The notes beneath the pieces are model-generated. The model saw nothing but the letters and a program-made list of their open reading frames with translations, was not told where the DNA came from and ran no database searches. The translations under genes and the position numbers were made by a program. A stretch of DNA of 64,000 nucleotides. It comes from JBCBEX01 sp038528235 (GTDB lineage: Bacteria > Bacteroidota > Rhodothermia > Rhodothermales > Rubricoccaceae). The stretch covers positions 62,001-126,000 of the forward strand of contig JBCBEX010000002.1 of NCBI GenBank assembly GCA_038528235.1. Reading direction: 5' to 3'. This document shows, piece by piece, positions 17,728-25,520 of this stretch (positions are counted from its first letter, which is position 1; each line of letters starts with the position of its first letter).

Positions 17728-17958
17728 ATGACCGATACTGCCCTCCAACACCTCGCTTCGTTCCTCGCACCCGAGATCGACCCTGAGCTCACCTGCGGGG
17801 AGTGCAATGCCCAGGCCGGGCGCTATGCCGAGCTTGTGCAGCGCGGGCAGGACCCCGCATCCGTCCTCCCCCTCGTCCAGGAACACCTGGACCATTGCCC
17901 CGAGTGCATGGAGGAGTTCCAGGCCCTCATCGACTCGATCATGGCCAACGCTTCGTGA
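17728..17958 (+). CDS. small zinc-finger protein, probable anti-sigma factor
   Basis: A 76-residue protein with CGEC at about residues 28-31 and HLDHCPEC near residue 55, the H-x3-C-x2-C signature of zinc-binding anti-sigma (ZAS) domains. No transmembrane helix, so it would be a soluble sensor. It lies 120 bp after the sigma factor in the same direction. Start is ATG 17728, with GTG 17725 as an alternative. The anti-sigma role follows from motif and location and is not certain. Confidence 0.65.
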   Translation: MTDTALQHLASFLAPEIDPELTCGECNAQAGRYAELVQRGQDPASVLPLVQEHLDHCPECMEEFQALIDSIMANAS

Positions 17959-17982
17959 GCGCTCTCAGCGATCGCCTCTGTT

Positions 17983-19248
17983 CTAGACCAGCCGGTCGCC
18001 GATGAGCGTGTCCAGGCGGTGGAGGGCGATGCGGAGGCGCTGCGTGACCTCGGAGGTCGGCGCGCCCTGGCGCTTGGGGTCGAGGCCGATGTTGGCCCAG
18101 AGGTCGCGGTGCAGGTCGTTGATCACCTCGTCGCGGAGCCGGAGGCCGTGCGGGGCAAGCGCGGCGCTGATCTCCTCGCGGCGCTCGCGGATGTTGGCTA
18201 GCGTCGAGCGGTAGGCGTGCTCACACACCGTGCGGCGCTGGCTGAACGAGAAGATGTTGGTGAAGAACATCTGCGTGTCGTCGCGGCGCGGCTCGAAGAG
18301 CAGCACGTCCCGTCCGGCATATCGGTCCTCGTAGGCCGCCAGCCCGACGTTGAGTCGCGAGTGGACGAGCGTGCGCAGCGTCTGCGACATCACCGCCGGC
18401 ATCCCGAGGTCCACGAGGCGACCCGGGCGGATGAAGCCCTCGTGCCGCGCAGCAGCTAGGTCCACTGGCACGATCGGGTTGACGCAGAGCACGAGGTCGG
18501 CACCCTTCTCCAGCGCCACCGAGGCATGCATCGTCTTGAGGAGGACCCCATCGACGTAGTAGTTGCCCTCGATCTCGACGGGCGGATAGAGTCCAGGCAA
18601 CGCTGTCGAAGCCTGCACCGCGCGGGCGATCGGGACGTGGTCCAGCCCTGGCTCCCCGAAACGCACCGCCTCGCCCGAATCGAGGTCGGCCGCGACGATG
18701 TAGAGCTGTTGCCGGAGCCGCCGAAAGTCATTGGTGCGGCCGTCTTTCTTGAAGACACGCTCCAAGAACGCCCGGAGCGGGTCGTTGGCAAACAACCCGA
18801 CCGGGACCGCGCGCGTGAGCCGGTCGATAAACGTGCCGACGACGCGCAGGTCGGTGGGATTGCGCGCCACATCCTTGAACGCATCGAAGAGCAAGCCGGG
18901 GACGCTGAGGCCGCGCTTGAGGAACTCGCCGAACGCGGGCATGAGGAAGCGCTCGGGCTGAAACGGGTGCTCGCCCGGGTCCGTCGTGACGATGCTGCGG
19001 CAGAGCTGCGAGGTCGTCAGCCCATTGGCGAGGCACGACGCCACGAACGCGCCCGCCGAGACGCCGACGTAGATCGGCACGCGGGTGAAGTCGAGCCCCT
19101 CGATGGCTTCGTCGAGGGCGCGGAGGGTGCCGATCTCGTAGATGGCTCCCTCGCCGCCGCCCCCCGCGAGCGCGAGCGCGATGGTGCTGCCAGGGCGCGA
19201 GGTCGTAGCATGGCCGTTCGGAGCGGCCCCGTTGGAGGTCGTGGGCAT
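17983..19248 (-). CDS. patatin-like phospholipase
   Basis: A 421-residue patatin-fold lipid acyl hydrolase with a Ser-Asp dyad. The oxyanion loop GGGGEG is at 29-34, the nucleophile elbow GVSAGA has Ser64, and Asp233 sits in YYVDGVLL. A C-terminal region of about 140 residues (from ARHEGFIRPGRLVDLG) goes beyond the core domain. No signal peptide, so probably cytoplasmic or membrane-peripheral. It is 137 bp downstream of a phasin, with a terminator between, so it is not clearly part of the PHA-granule operon. Confidence 0.87.
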   Translation of the reverse strand: MPTTSNGAAPNGHATTSRPGSTIALALAGGGGEGAIYEIGTLRALDEAIEGLDFTRVPIYVGVSAGAFVASCLANGLTTSQLCRSIVTTDPGEHPFQPERFLMPAFGEFLKRGLSVPGLLFDAFKDVARNPTDLRVVGTFIDRLTRAVPVGLFANDPLRAFLERVFKKDGRTNDFRRLRQQLYIVAADLDSGEAVRFGEPGLDHVPIARAVQASTALPGLYPPVEIEGNYYVDGVLLKTMHASVALEKGADLVLCVNPIVPVDLAAARHEGFIRPGRLVDLGMPAVMSQTLRTLVHSRLNVGLAAYEDRYAGRDVLLFEPRRDDTQMFFTNIFSFSQRRTVCEHAYRSTLANIRERREEISAALAPHGLRLRDEVINDLHRDLWANIGLDPKRQGAPTSEVTQRLRIALHRLDTLIGDRLV

Positions 19249-19322
19249 GGGCGCGAGAGGTGGGGGAGCAGAGCGCGCAGTGTCTCAAGCCGAGACGCTG
19301 GAGAGAGGCGCGTCAGAATAAC

Positions 19323-19359
19323 AAAAAGCGCGCCGACGGGGTGGGGACGTCGACGCGCT
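19323..19359 (-). terminator. intrinsic terminator after distal phasin gene
   Basis: On the minus strand a 12-bp stem (AGCGCGTCGACG with CGTCGGCGCGCT, one G-U) with a 9-base loop is followed by TTTTT. It begins about 27 bp past the phasin stop and separates the PHA-granule genes from the patatin gene. Confidence 0.85.
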
Positions 19360-19385
19360 GGGGATACGCTGTGTGGCCAGGGCGC

Positions 19386-19982
19386 TTAGCGCTTGCGGAG
19401 CTCGGCGACAGCCTTGGCAGCTTCGTCCTTGCCCTGCACCTTCTTCAGCACGGCACCGCCCACGCGGACTTCGTACCAGCCCCCGCCGAGGTGCTTGGCC
19501 GAGATGCCGCTGTCGGCGTCGGCGCGGTCAGAGCGGAGCTTCTCGATGTTGGCGGCGAGGCGCTCGACGCTCTCGGTGAGTTCGGTGATCTCGCGGCGCG
19601 TCGGGACGCCGAGGCGGCGCATGGCCGTGGTGACGGCGTCCTGCACGTTGTGCTCGACCTTCTTGCTGGCCTCCCCCGCCACGAAGACGGCCTCGTCGCG
19701 ACGCTCCAGGAGCGCGGTGGCTAGGTTCGACGCCTGCGTCTGAAGGGTGGTCACGGCGCTCTGCGCAACCTCGCGGCCGGGGACGGTGAGGTCAAACGAC
19801 GCCCCCTTGTCGGTCATCTGCTTGAAGAGCTTCGTGCCTTCCTCCTCAGCGAGGGAGAGGACGCCGAGGCCCGCGAGGACGATCTTGTGCGCGAGCTCGC
19901 GCGCGTCGGCAGCGGTTGTCTGTACGGCTTCGACCTGACGCTTGGCAAGCGCGGTCAGGGGCGCTTCGTTCTGGGTAGCCAT
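19386..19982 (-). CDS. phasin-family polyhydroxyalkanoate granule protein
   Basis: A 198-residue helical protein of the poly-granule-associated phasin family, expected to coat PHA granules. An N-terminal helix (ARELAHKIVLAGLGVLSLAE) is followed by an amphipathic coiled region, then RRLGVPTRREITELTESVER, the phasin signature shared with the neighbouring gene. A C-terminal tail of about 45 residues (KHLGGGWYEVRVGG) is extra and may be a small beta module. It lies 116 bp after the first phasin gene and is closed by a strong terminator. Confidence 0.8.
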   Translation of the reverse strand: MATQNEAPLTALAKRQVEAVQTTAADARELAHKIVLAGLGVLSLAEEEGTKLFKQMTDKGASFDLTVPGREVAQSAVTTLQTQASNLATALLERRDEAVFVAGEASKKVEHNVQDAVTTAMRRLGVPTRREITELTESVERLAANIEKLRSDRADADSGISAKHLGGGWYEVRVGGAVLKKVQGKDEAAKAVAELRKR

Positions 19983-20098
19983 GGGAGTTCGGTGTTGGGA
20001 GAGTCGGGAACGGGGTGGCAGCGGACGAGGACCGGAGCGAGGATCTCAGAGCCCCGGCCCTCGTCGTTTGCCATCCTCCTGAATGGAGGTCAGACGAC

Positions 20099-20647
20099 TT
20101 ACGCCTTGCGGAGGTCGTCGACCTGCTTGTTGAGCTTGGCGACGGTCGCCTGGAGGGTCTGCACGTCCTGACGCGTCGGCATGCCGATGCGGTGGAGCGC
20201 TTCGGCGACGGCCTTCTCGACCTGCGTCTGGAGGTCCTTGGCGGTCTTCTCGAAGAGCTTCTTACCCTCCTCAGCCTGCGCCTCAACAGCGCCGGTGAGC
20301 TCTTCGGTCTGCGCCTTCACAGCCTCGACGGCCTCCTCGGACTGCTTCTCGAAGCGGGTGAACTGCTCCTGCACGAACGCACGGGGGCGCTCCACGAGTT
20401 GCTGCGGCCACTCGACCTCTTCGCCGCGAGCGACGAGGTTCGTGTACGTCTTGGTGGTCTCCTCGGCCACGGCCAGGTAGGCGCCGACGCCAGCCCGGAG
20501 CACGTCGAGGGTAGTCTTGCGGACGGCCTCCGAGGCGTCGAGGGCCGTCTGCGAAGCGGTCTTGGCGGTCCGGCGAAGGTCGATGATCGCGCGTTCGACG
20601 AGCTCTTCGACCTGCTGGACGTAGGGGTTGTTGGTCTGGGTAGCCAT
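20099..20647 (-). CDS. phasin-family polyhydroxyalkanoate granule protein
   Basis: A 182-residue, almost wholly helical protein. It contains the phasin signature HRIGMPTRQDVQTLQATVAK near the C-terminus, after long amphipathic helices rich in Ala, Glu and Lys (AQAEEGKKLFEKTAKDLQTQ). Phasins cover the surface of PHA inclusions and control their size. It begins 47 bp after phaR on the same strand, so phaR, this phasin and the next probably form one transcript. Confidence 0.8.
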   Translation of the reverse strand: MATQTNNPYVQQVEELVERAIIDLRRTAKTASQTALDASEAVRKTTLDVLRAGVGAYLAVAEETTKTYTNLVARGEEVEWPQQLVERPRAFVQEQFTRFEKQSEEAVEAVKAQTEELTGAVEAQAEEGKKLFEKTAKDLQTQVEKAVAEALHRIGMPTRQDVQTLQATVAKLNKQVDDLRKA

Positions 20648-20694
20648 GGATGGTACCTCGGGGTTGGATGGATGAAACAGGTGGGGGACGTCGG

Positions 20695-21276
20695 TTAGCG
20701 GTCGCCCTGCTCGCTGGGGTTCGACCCGAGCGTGTCGAGGTGCGACTCGAGTGCTTCGAGGCGGGCGCGGAGGCGCGCCATCTCGTCGCGGATGTCGGGG
20801 CCGGGCGCGTCCGACGTGTCGTCGGCCTTCGCGCGGCTGGCGGGGGTGAAACGGTCCATGGAGGTCTTGACGAAGTCCTCGACCTGCTGCTGGACCTGGC
20901 GGACGCCTTCGCTGCTGGCGCGGACAGCCTGCTCGCCCGCACGCACGGCGGTTTCGCTGACACGCTCACTGACGCGGGCAGCGTTGAGGCTCAGCCGCTC
21001 GCCCATGCGGATCACGTCGTGCAGAAAGCCCTTCGGGAGCGTGTTGCCATCCCGGCGGCTCTCCTCGGCGATGAGTTGGGTGAGCACGGCCGCCGTGACA
21101 TCTTCGCCCGTCTTGTTGTCTTCAACGCGGATCTGCGCACCATCGCGGATGTGCCGGGCGATCTCGTCGAGCGAGATGTAGCGGCTCTGCGTGGTGTCGT
21201 AGAGCTTGCGGCTGCCATAGCGCTTGATGAGGCGCGGGGCGTCGGCGGCAGCGTCGGACTGGGGGGCGTCAGACAT
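20695..21276 (-). CDS. phaR: PHA synthesis/granule repressor PhaR
   Basis: A 193-residue PhaR-type regulator that binds both DNA and PHA, lifting phasin repression when granules form. The N-terminal DNA-binding domain at about 14-75 has the signature RLIKRYGSRKLYDTTQSRYI. The C-terminal half is helical, resembling phasin-like coiled coils (VRQVQQQVEDFVKTSMDRF). ATG 21276 places the conserved domain near the N-terminus; the frame to 21387 runs into the divergent promoter region. It lies upstream of two phasins and diverges from another PHA-system gene, with repeated GCGGCA sites between. Confidence 0.88.
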   Translation of the reverse strand: MSDAPQSDAAADAPRLIKRYGSRKLYDTTQSRYISLDEIARHIRDGAQIRVEDNKTGEDVTAAVLTQLIAEESRRDGNTLPKGFLHDVIRMGERLSLNAARVSERVSETAVRAGEQAVRASSEGVRQVQQQVEDFVKTSMDRFTPASRAKADDTSDAPGPDIRDEMARLRARLEALESHLDTLGSNPSEQGDR

Positions 21277-21315
21277 CGGAGCAAAGGGATGAAGGCGATA
21301 GCGTTGACGGCGGCT

Positions 21316-21386
21316 TTGACGCATTGCGGCATCACCTGTTCCCAATATTGACACATCGCGGCACAAACGATAGCCACAGCGCGGCA
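21316..21386. promoter_or_regulatory. candidate PhaR operator: repeated GCGGCA sites
   Basis: Between divergent phaR and the PHA-system gene lie two direct repeats, TTGACGCATTGCGGCA (21316-21331) and TTGACACATCGCGGCA (21348-21363), identical at 14 of 16 positions and 32 bp apart, about three helical turns. A third GCGGCA is at 21381-21386. TGC-rich repeats are the known type of PhaR target in other bacteria. That these are PhaR sites is inference. Confidence 0.5.
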
Positions 21387-21510
21387 TTTCACGATGGGTT
21401 CACGGCCTGCGCGCCGCCCGTTCACGATTGCGCCCGTCTCGCCCCACCAATACCGTCGGGAGCCCGATCTTACCAGCGTCGTCTTTGCCTCTCCTCCAAC
21501 CCGCCCCCCG

Positions 21511-21786
21511 ATGCCGCACATCGACGTACGCCGCCGTCACGACCTTGGCCGCGAGGCAGCCCGAACCCTCGCCACGGAGCTAGCCGCCGACCTCGAACGG
21601 GACTACGGCGTCGATGCTCGCTGGGACGGCGACGTGCTGCGTATCGCCGGCCGCGGTGTCAAGGGTGACGTGGTCGCCACCGACACGGAGTTGCGCGTCC
21701 AGGCATCGCTGAGCATGATGATGCGTCCGCTGCGCGGCGCGCTCACCCGCGAGATCGAACGCACGCTCGACGAGGCGCTGAGATAG
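21511..21786 (+). CDS. polyhydroxyalkanoic acid system family protein
   Basis: A 91-residue protein matching the small PHA granule-regulation family: MPHIDVRRRHDLG at the start, a helix (AARTLATELAADLERDYGV), a beta segment (RWDGDVLRIAGRGVKG) and a C-terminal helix ending EIERTLDEALR. Family members occur next to phasins and are thought to act in granule formation. ATG 21511 fits the family; the frame to 21394 covers the operator-like repeats. Divergent from phaR, so the two may share control. Confidence 0.8.
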   Translation: MPHIDVRRRHDLGREAARTLATELAADLERDYGVDARWDGDVLRIAGRGVKGDVVATDTELRVQASLSMMMRPLRGALTREIERTLDEALR

Positions 21787-21831
21787 CGGTCCCAACGCCC
21801 GCCATCTCTCCCCGATTGGCCTACCGTTTCC

Positions 21832-22416
21832 CTAGACCGGGGCATTGTTCATGATCGCCCAGACGAAGCCGACGATCAGCAAGAAGGAGAAGAGCAAAAA
21901 GCTCATCGTGAGCAGTAGCGCCGTGTGCGTGACGCTCTCAGGCCGCTCGTAGGGAGGAATGAGGTCCTTTTCGAAGGCGTAGGCGGCGCGGGCCTTCGCG
22001 ATGTCCTTCGCCAGCGCAGCCTTTTTGGCTTCTTGCTCGGCCAGGTACGCATCCACGGCGTCGTCACCGGCGGCCACGAACCGGCCGTAGCCGCTCTGAA
22101 CGGTCATCCCACCGGGCGTGGTGGCTTCCACGCGCCAAAACAGGTCCGACGCACGCACAGGCAACGTGCTGAAGAGCGTCAGCTCAGTCGCGGTGCCTGC
22201 ATCGAGTTCGAGCACGTCGCCTGCAAACGACTCATCGTCGGAGATCTGAACGACGTAGCCGGTCGCGTTGGGCACGCCGTGCCACTGGAACGATGCGGCA
22301 CCGGCATCCACGAGCGCGCCGCCGAGTGGGCTGATCGGGCGCGGTACGTTCTCGGCTTGGGCCGCGCCCTTGCTCTTGGCTTGCGTGGTCGTTGGAGTTA
22401 GCAGGGCAGTAGACAT
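21832..22416 (-). CDS. unrecognised FN3-like protein with C-terminal membrane helix
   Basis: A 194-residue protein. Residues about 28-115 resemble one beta-sandwich (PLGGALVDAGAASFQWHGVP, VVQISDDESFAGDV, LFWRVEATTPGG), a pattern of FN3-like domains. A charged helix (YLAEQEAKKAALAKDIAKA) leads to one C-terminal transmembrane helix at about 165-190. No signal peptide, so the fold would face the cytoplasm unless it is tail-anchored outward. It starts 41 bp after ccoS in the same direction, as if the last gene of the cbb3-assembly operon. No known family was recognised. Confidence 0.6.
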   Translation of the reverse strand: MSTALLTPTTTQAKSKGAAQAENVPRPISPLGGALVDAGAASFQWHGVPNATGYVVQISDDESFAGDVLELDAGTATELTLFSTLPVRASDLFWRVEATTPGGMTVQSGYGRFVAAGDDAVDAYLAEQEAKKAALAKDIAKARAAYAFEKDLIPPYERPESVTHTALLLTMSFLLFSFLLIVGFVWAIMNNAPV

Positions 22417-22456
22417 GATGGGTTGAGTCAGGTGAACGCGGTCAGGAATGGACCTC

Positions 22457-22612
22457 TCAGGACGAAGGGACATGATCATCCTCAATCAGGATGCGGAGCG
22501 CCGGCGTCTCGACATCGTCGAACTGCCCAGAGCGGACAGCCCAGCGGAACGCGAGCACGCCAGCCCCAGCGAGGAGGAGGGCGAGCGGGATCAGGACGTA
22601 GAGGACAGCCAT
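22457..22612 (-). CDS. ccoS: cbb3-type cytochrome oxidase assembly protein CcoS
   Basis: A 51-residue protein not long enough for routine ORF calls. The sequence opens MAVLYVLIPLALLLAGAG, one transmembrane helix, then FRWAVRSGQFDDVETPALRI, the CcoS signature (F-W-A-x-x-S-G-Q-F-D-D), ending in an acidic tail. CcoS is needed to assemble cofactors in cbb3 oxidase. Its start overlaps the ccoI stop by 22 bases, which implies coupled translation. Confidence 0.92.
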   Translation of the reverse strand: MAVLYVLIPLALLLAGAGVLAFRWAVRSGQFDDVETPALRILIEDDHVPSS

Positions 22613-25224
22613 GGCGAGGTGGTCGTGGGTCCGGGGTCGGTTGCGACATGGTGACCGGAGCTTCCCGTCGAGTGACCAGGGGTCAGGGACGACGGGACCG
22701 CGCCGTCGGCACGGAAGGAGCGCTGCAGGATGGACGACGCCACCACGAGCAGCGACGAGATCGGCATGGCCACAGCGGCGACGAGCGGGGTCACGAGCCC
22801 GAGCATCGCCGCAGCAGCGCCACCGACGTTGTAGACGAGCGAGATGCCGAGATTCCGGCGCACCACGCCGAGCGTGTGGTGGGTCCCGGCGAAGGCTTCG
22901 GCGAGCGGCGCGAGGCCGAGGCGCGTCAGGAACACGTCCGCCGCGACGAGGCTGGCCGTGCTGCCCCCGCCGACGGCCACGCCCACGTCAGCCGCTCGTA
23001 GCGCCGCAGCGTCGTTGACGCCGTCGCCGACCATCACGACCACGCGGCCCTCGGCTTGCAGCGCTTCGACGGCATCCCGCTTTTCTTCGGGCGCGACGCC
23101 GCCGTGGGCGCGCTCCGCAGGGATACCGAGCGTCTCTGCAACCGCCGCGACCGCCGACGGGTGGTCGCCCGAGCAGAGGTGGATCGTCAGCCCAGCCGCT
23201 TCGAGGGCGCGGAGGACGGCAGGCGCATCGTCGCGGAGGCGGTCGCCGATGGCGCACACGGCAGCGGGCTGCCCGTCGAGGGCGATGGCGACGGGCGTGT
23301 GCCCCGCACGGGCGAAACGGTTGACGGCCCCCGTCAGTGTGTCGGAGACCCCATCGGTCTGCGCCCACACCCACGTCGGCTTGCCGACGATCACAGCCTG
23401 CCCGTCCACAACGCCCCGCACGCCCTGCCCCGCCTCGGCCTCGAACGCCTCGGCCTTGAGCACCGGGCACCCGCGCGCGGCGACGAGCGCCGTCGCGACC
23501 GGATGGACCACATCTGCTTCGAGCACCGCCGCGAGGTCGAGCGTGGCGTCGAGGTCCACCCCCTCAGCCACGGCCGTCTCTACGAGCTCCATGCGGCCCT
23601 CCGTGAGCGTACCCGTCTTGTCGAGCACGACGGTGTTCGCTTCGGTGAGCCGCTGCGTGGCGGCGTCCGACTTCAGGAAAATCCCCCGCCGCGCTGCGCG
23701 ACCGGCCGCGACGGCCATGGCAAGCGGCGTCGCCATGCCGATGGCGCAGGGGCAGGTAATCACCAACAGCGCCACGACGTGATGCGCGGCGAGAGAGAAC
23801 GTCCCGAAGAACGTCCAGGCCACCGCCGTGAGCGCTGCTAGACTCAATACGCTGAGCGAGAAGTACCCGCTCAGCCGGTCCGCGAGGAGCACGACGCGTG
23901 CCTTACGTCCCTCCTCGTCGCGGACCCATTTCAACAGGCGGCCGACGCGCGTCGCCTCTCCGGTAGCCACTACCCGGACGCGAAGCGGGCTAACTAGGTT
24001 GGTCGCACCGGCTTCCACGGCATCGCCCTCGGCGACGGCCACCGGGCGGCTCTCGCCGGTGAGGACCGCGTTGTTGAGCTGGCTAGTACCCTGCGTGACG
24101 ATGCCATCGACGGGGATGACCTCGCCTGCAGGAACCTCGACGGTCTCGCCGCGCGCCAGTTCGTCGAGGCGCGCCACCACCGTTTCGCCGGAGGCTGACA
24201 CGCGGCGGACCATCGAGGGAAGAAGCGAGAGCAGCCGCTCGGAGGCATCGCCTGCGAGGCGACGGCTGCGGAGTTGGAGCCACCGCGCCGTCAAGAGCGC
24301 CGCGACGAGGACCGTGATCGAGTCGAACCACACCTCGCCCTGACCAGTGACCGTCGCCCATGCGCTGTGGAGCGTGCCCACGCCGATGCCGAGCGCGATG
24401 GGCGTGTCGATGTGGAGGCGGCGCGGGTCGCGGGCGCGCCAGGCGAGGCGCACCGATGCCCAGGCGCGCTGAAAGAACGGCGCGCCTCCATAGCCGACCG
24501 CCGGGACGGCGAGCGCAAGGCTGACCCAGCGCGCGAAGGCCGCCATCGTCGCGTCCGCCTCCGCGTCGAGGCCGGAGTAGAACGCGAAGGCGAGCAGCAT
24601 CACGTTGCCCGCGAGCGCCCACGCTACCCCCATCCGCAGGAGCAGCTTACGCTCGGCCTCGGTGCGGCGGCCTGTCGCCTGCGTCCGCATAGGCCGCGCC
24701 GCATAGCCAAACCGCGCGAGCCACCGTCCGACCTCGGAGAGCTTGACGGCCTCGGGGTCGAATGTGAGTGTAAGTCGTGCCCGCGGGAGGTCGAGTACGG
24801 CTTCTGCAACGCCGTTGATCTCGAACGGTAGGCGCTCGACGAGCCACACGCACGCGGCGCAGTGAACGCCATCGAGGAAGAGGTGCGTCCGGCGCAAGCC
24901 CTCGCCCGCGTCCGTTGTGTGCTGTGCGAGAAAGGCATCGGTGTCGAGTTCCGCCAGTTGCAACGCGTCGCTTTCGGCAGGCCGTGCATCTCGCTGCGAT
25001 GCCGCGACACCGCGCAGGCGGTAGTAGGTCTCGCCGAAGCCCGCCGTACTGAGCGCGTCGTGGACAACCTGGCAGCCTGTGCAGCAGAAGGCCAGCGGCA
25101 GGCTATCGCCGCCGGCGGTACCGAGCACCGGGCGCGGCCCCACGGGCAGTCCGCAGTGCACGCACGGCGTCTCCGGCGCGAGCGGAGCGCTGATGGGTAC
25201 GCTATGGGTCCGCGCGTCGCTCAT
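22591..25224 (-). CDS. ccoI: copper-transporting P1B-type ATPase for cbb3 oxidase (CcoI/FixI)
   Basis: An 877-residue heavy-metal P-type ATPase. Order: Cys-rich N-terminus (CVHC at 21-24, CCTGC at 47-51), a metal-binding domain with HCAACVW, the membrane CPC motif (ITCPCAIGMATPLA), phosphorylation site DKTGTLTEGR and hinge MVGDGVNDAAALRAADVG. The CcoI subgroup exports copper for delivery to the CuB centre of cbb3 oxidase. ATG 25224 overlaps the stop of the preceding short gene (ATGA). The frame runs on to 25488, but that part is antisense-like and Arg/His-rich. Confidence 0.93.
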   Translation of the reverse strand: MSDARTHSVPISAPLAPETPCVHCGLPVGPRPVLGTAGGDSLPLAFCCTGCQVVHDALSTAGFGETYYRLRGVAASQRDARPAESDALQLAELDTDAFLAQHTTDAGEGLRRTHLFLDGVHCAACVWLVERLPFEINGVAEAVLDLPRARLTLTFDPEAVKLSEVGRWLARFGYAARPMRTQATGRRTEAERKLLLRMGVAWALAGNVMLLAFAFYSGLDAEADATMAAFARWVSLALAVPAVGYGGAPFFQRAWASVRLAWRARDPRRLHIDTPIALGIGVGTLHSAWATVTGQGEVWFDSITVLVAALLTARWLQLRSRRLAGDASERLLSLLPSMVRRVSASGETVVARLDELARGETVEVPAGEVIPVDGIVTQGTSQLNNAVLTGESRPVAVAEGDAVEAGATNLVSPLRVRVVATGEATRVGRLLKWVRDEEGRKARVVLLADRLSGYFSLSVLSLAALTAVAWTFFGTFSLAAHHVVALLVITCPCAIGMATPLAMAVAAGRAARRGIFLKSDAATQRLTEANTVVLDKTGTLTEGRMELVETAVAEGVDLDATLDLAAVLEADVVHPVATALVAARGCPVLKAEAFEAEAGQGVRGVVDGQAVIVGKPTWVWAQTDGVSDTLTGAVNRFARAGHTPVAIALDGQPAAVCAIGDRLRDDAPAVLRALEAAGLTIHLCSGDHPSAVAAVAETLGIPAERAHGGVAPEEKRDAVEALQAEGRVVVMVGDGVNDAAALRAADVGVAVGGGSTASLVAADVFLTRLGLAPLAEAFAGTHHTLGVVRRNLGISLVYNVGGAAAAMLGLVTPLVAAVAMPISSLLVVASSILQRSFRADGAVPSSLTPGHSTGSSGHHVATDPGPTTTSPWLSSTS

Positions 25225-25427
25225 CGCTCGGGCGCGTACTCGGAGGACTCGACCACCGTCACGCCGCCGTCGACGTTTGCCATGTAGGCGGTGTAGAGCG
25301 CCGCCGTGACGCTCATCGCGAGCAACAGCACGATGAAGAGCGGCCACGCGATGTGCGGCGGAATCAGATCGCGGCGGGGCGCCTCGTGGGGAGTGTGACC
25401 GTTGGATTGCACGATGGTCTCTGTCAT
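25221..25427 (-). CDS. short FixH/CcoH-like membrane protein
   Basis: A 68-residue protein with a basic N-terminus, one membrane helix (AWPLFIVLLLAMSVTAALYT) and a short outside tail ending VVESSEYAPER. Position between ccoG and ccoI is where ccoH normally sits, and the W-P start of the helix and VVESSEY tail resemble the FixH membrane segment. Typical FixH is about 150 residues with a periplasmic domain, which is missing here. It may be a reduced CcoH or an unrelated small subunit such as a CcoQ-like peptide. Confidence 0.6.
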   Translation of the reverse strand: MTETIVQSNGHTPHEAPRRDLIPPHIAWPLFIVLLLAMSVTAALYTAYMANVDGGVTVVESSEYAPER

Positions 25428-25520
25428 GGAAAGATTGCGAGGGTGGGTGAGGCGACTCGGTGTGGTAGTGGAGCCTATGGAGCGTCACCGCAACACGGCC
25501 TCACTGCGACACCGCCGCAC

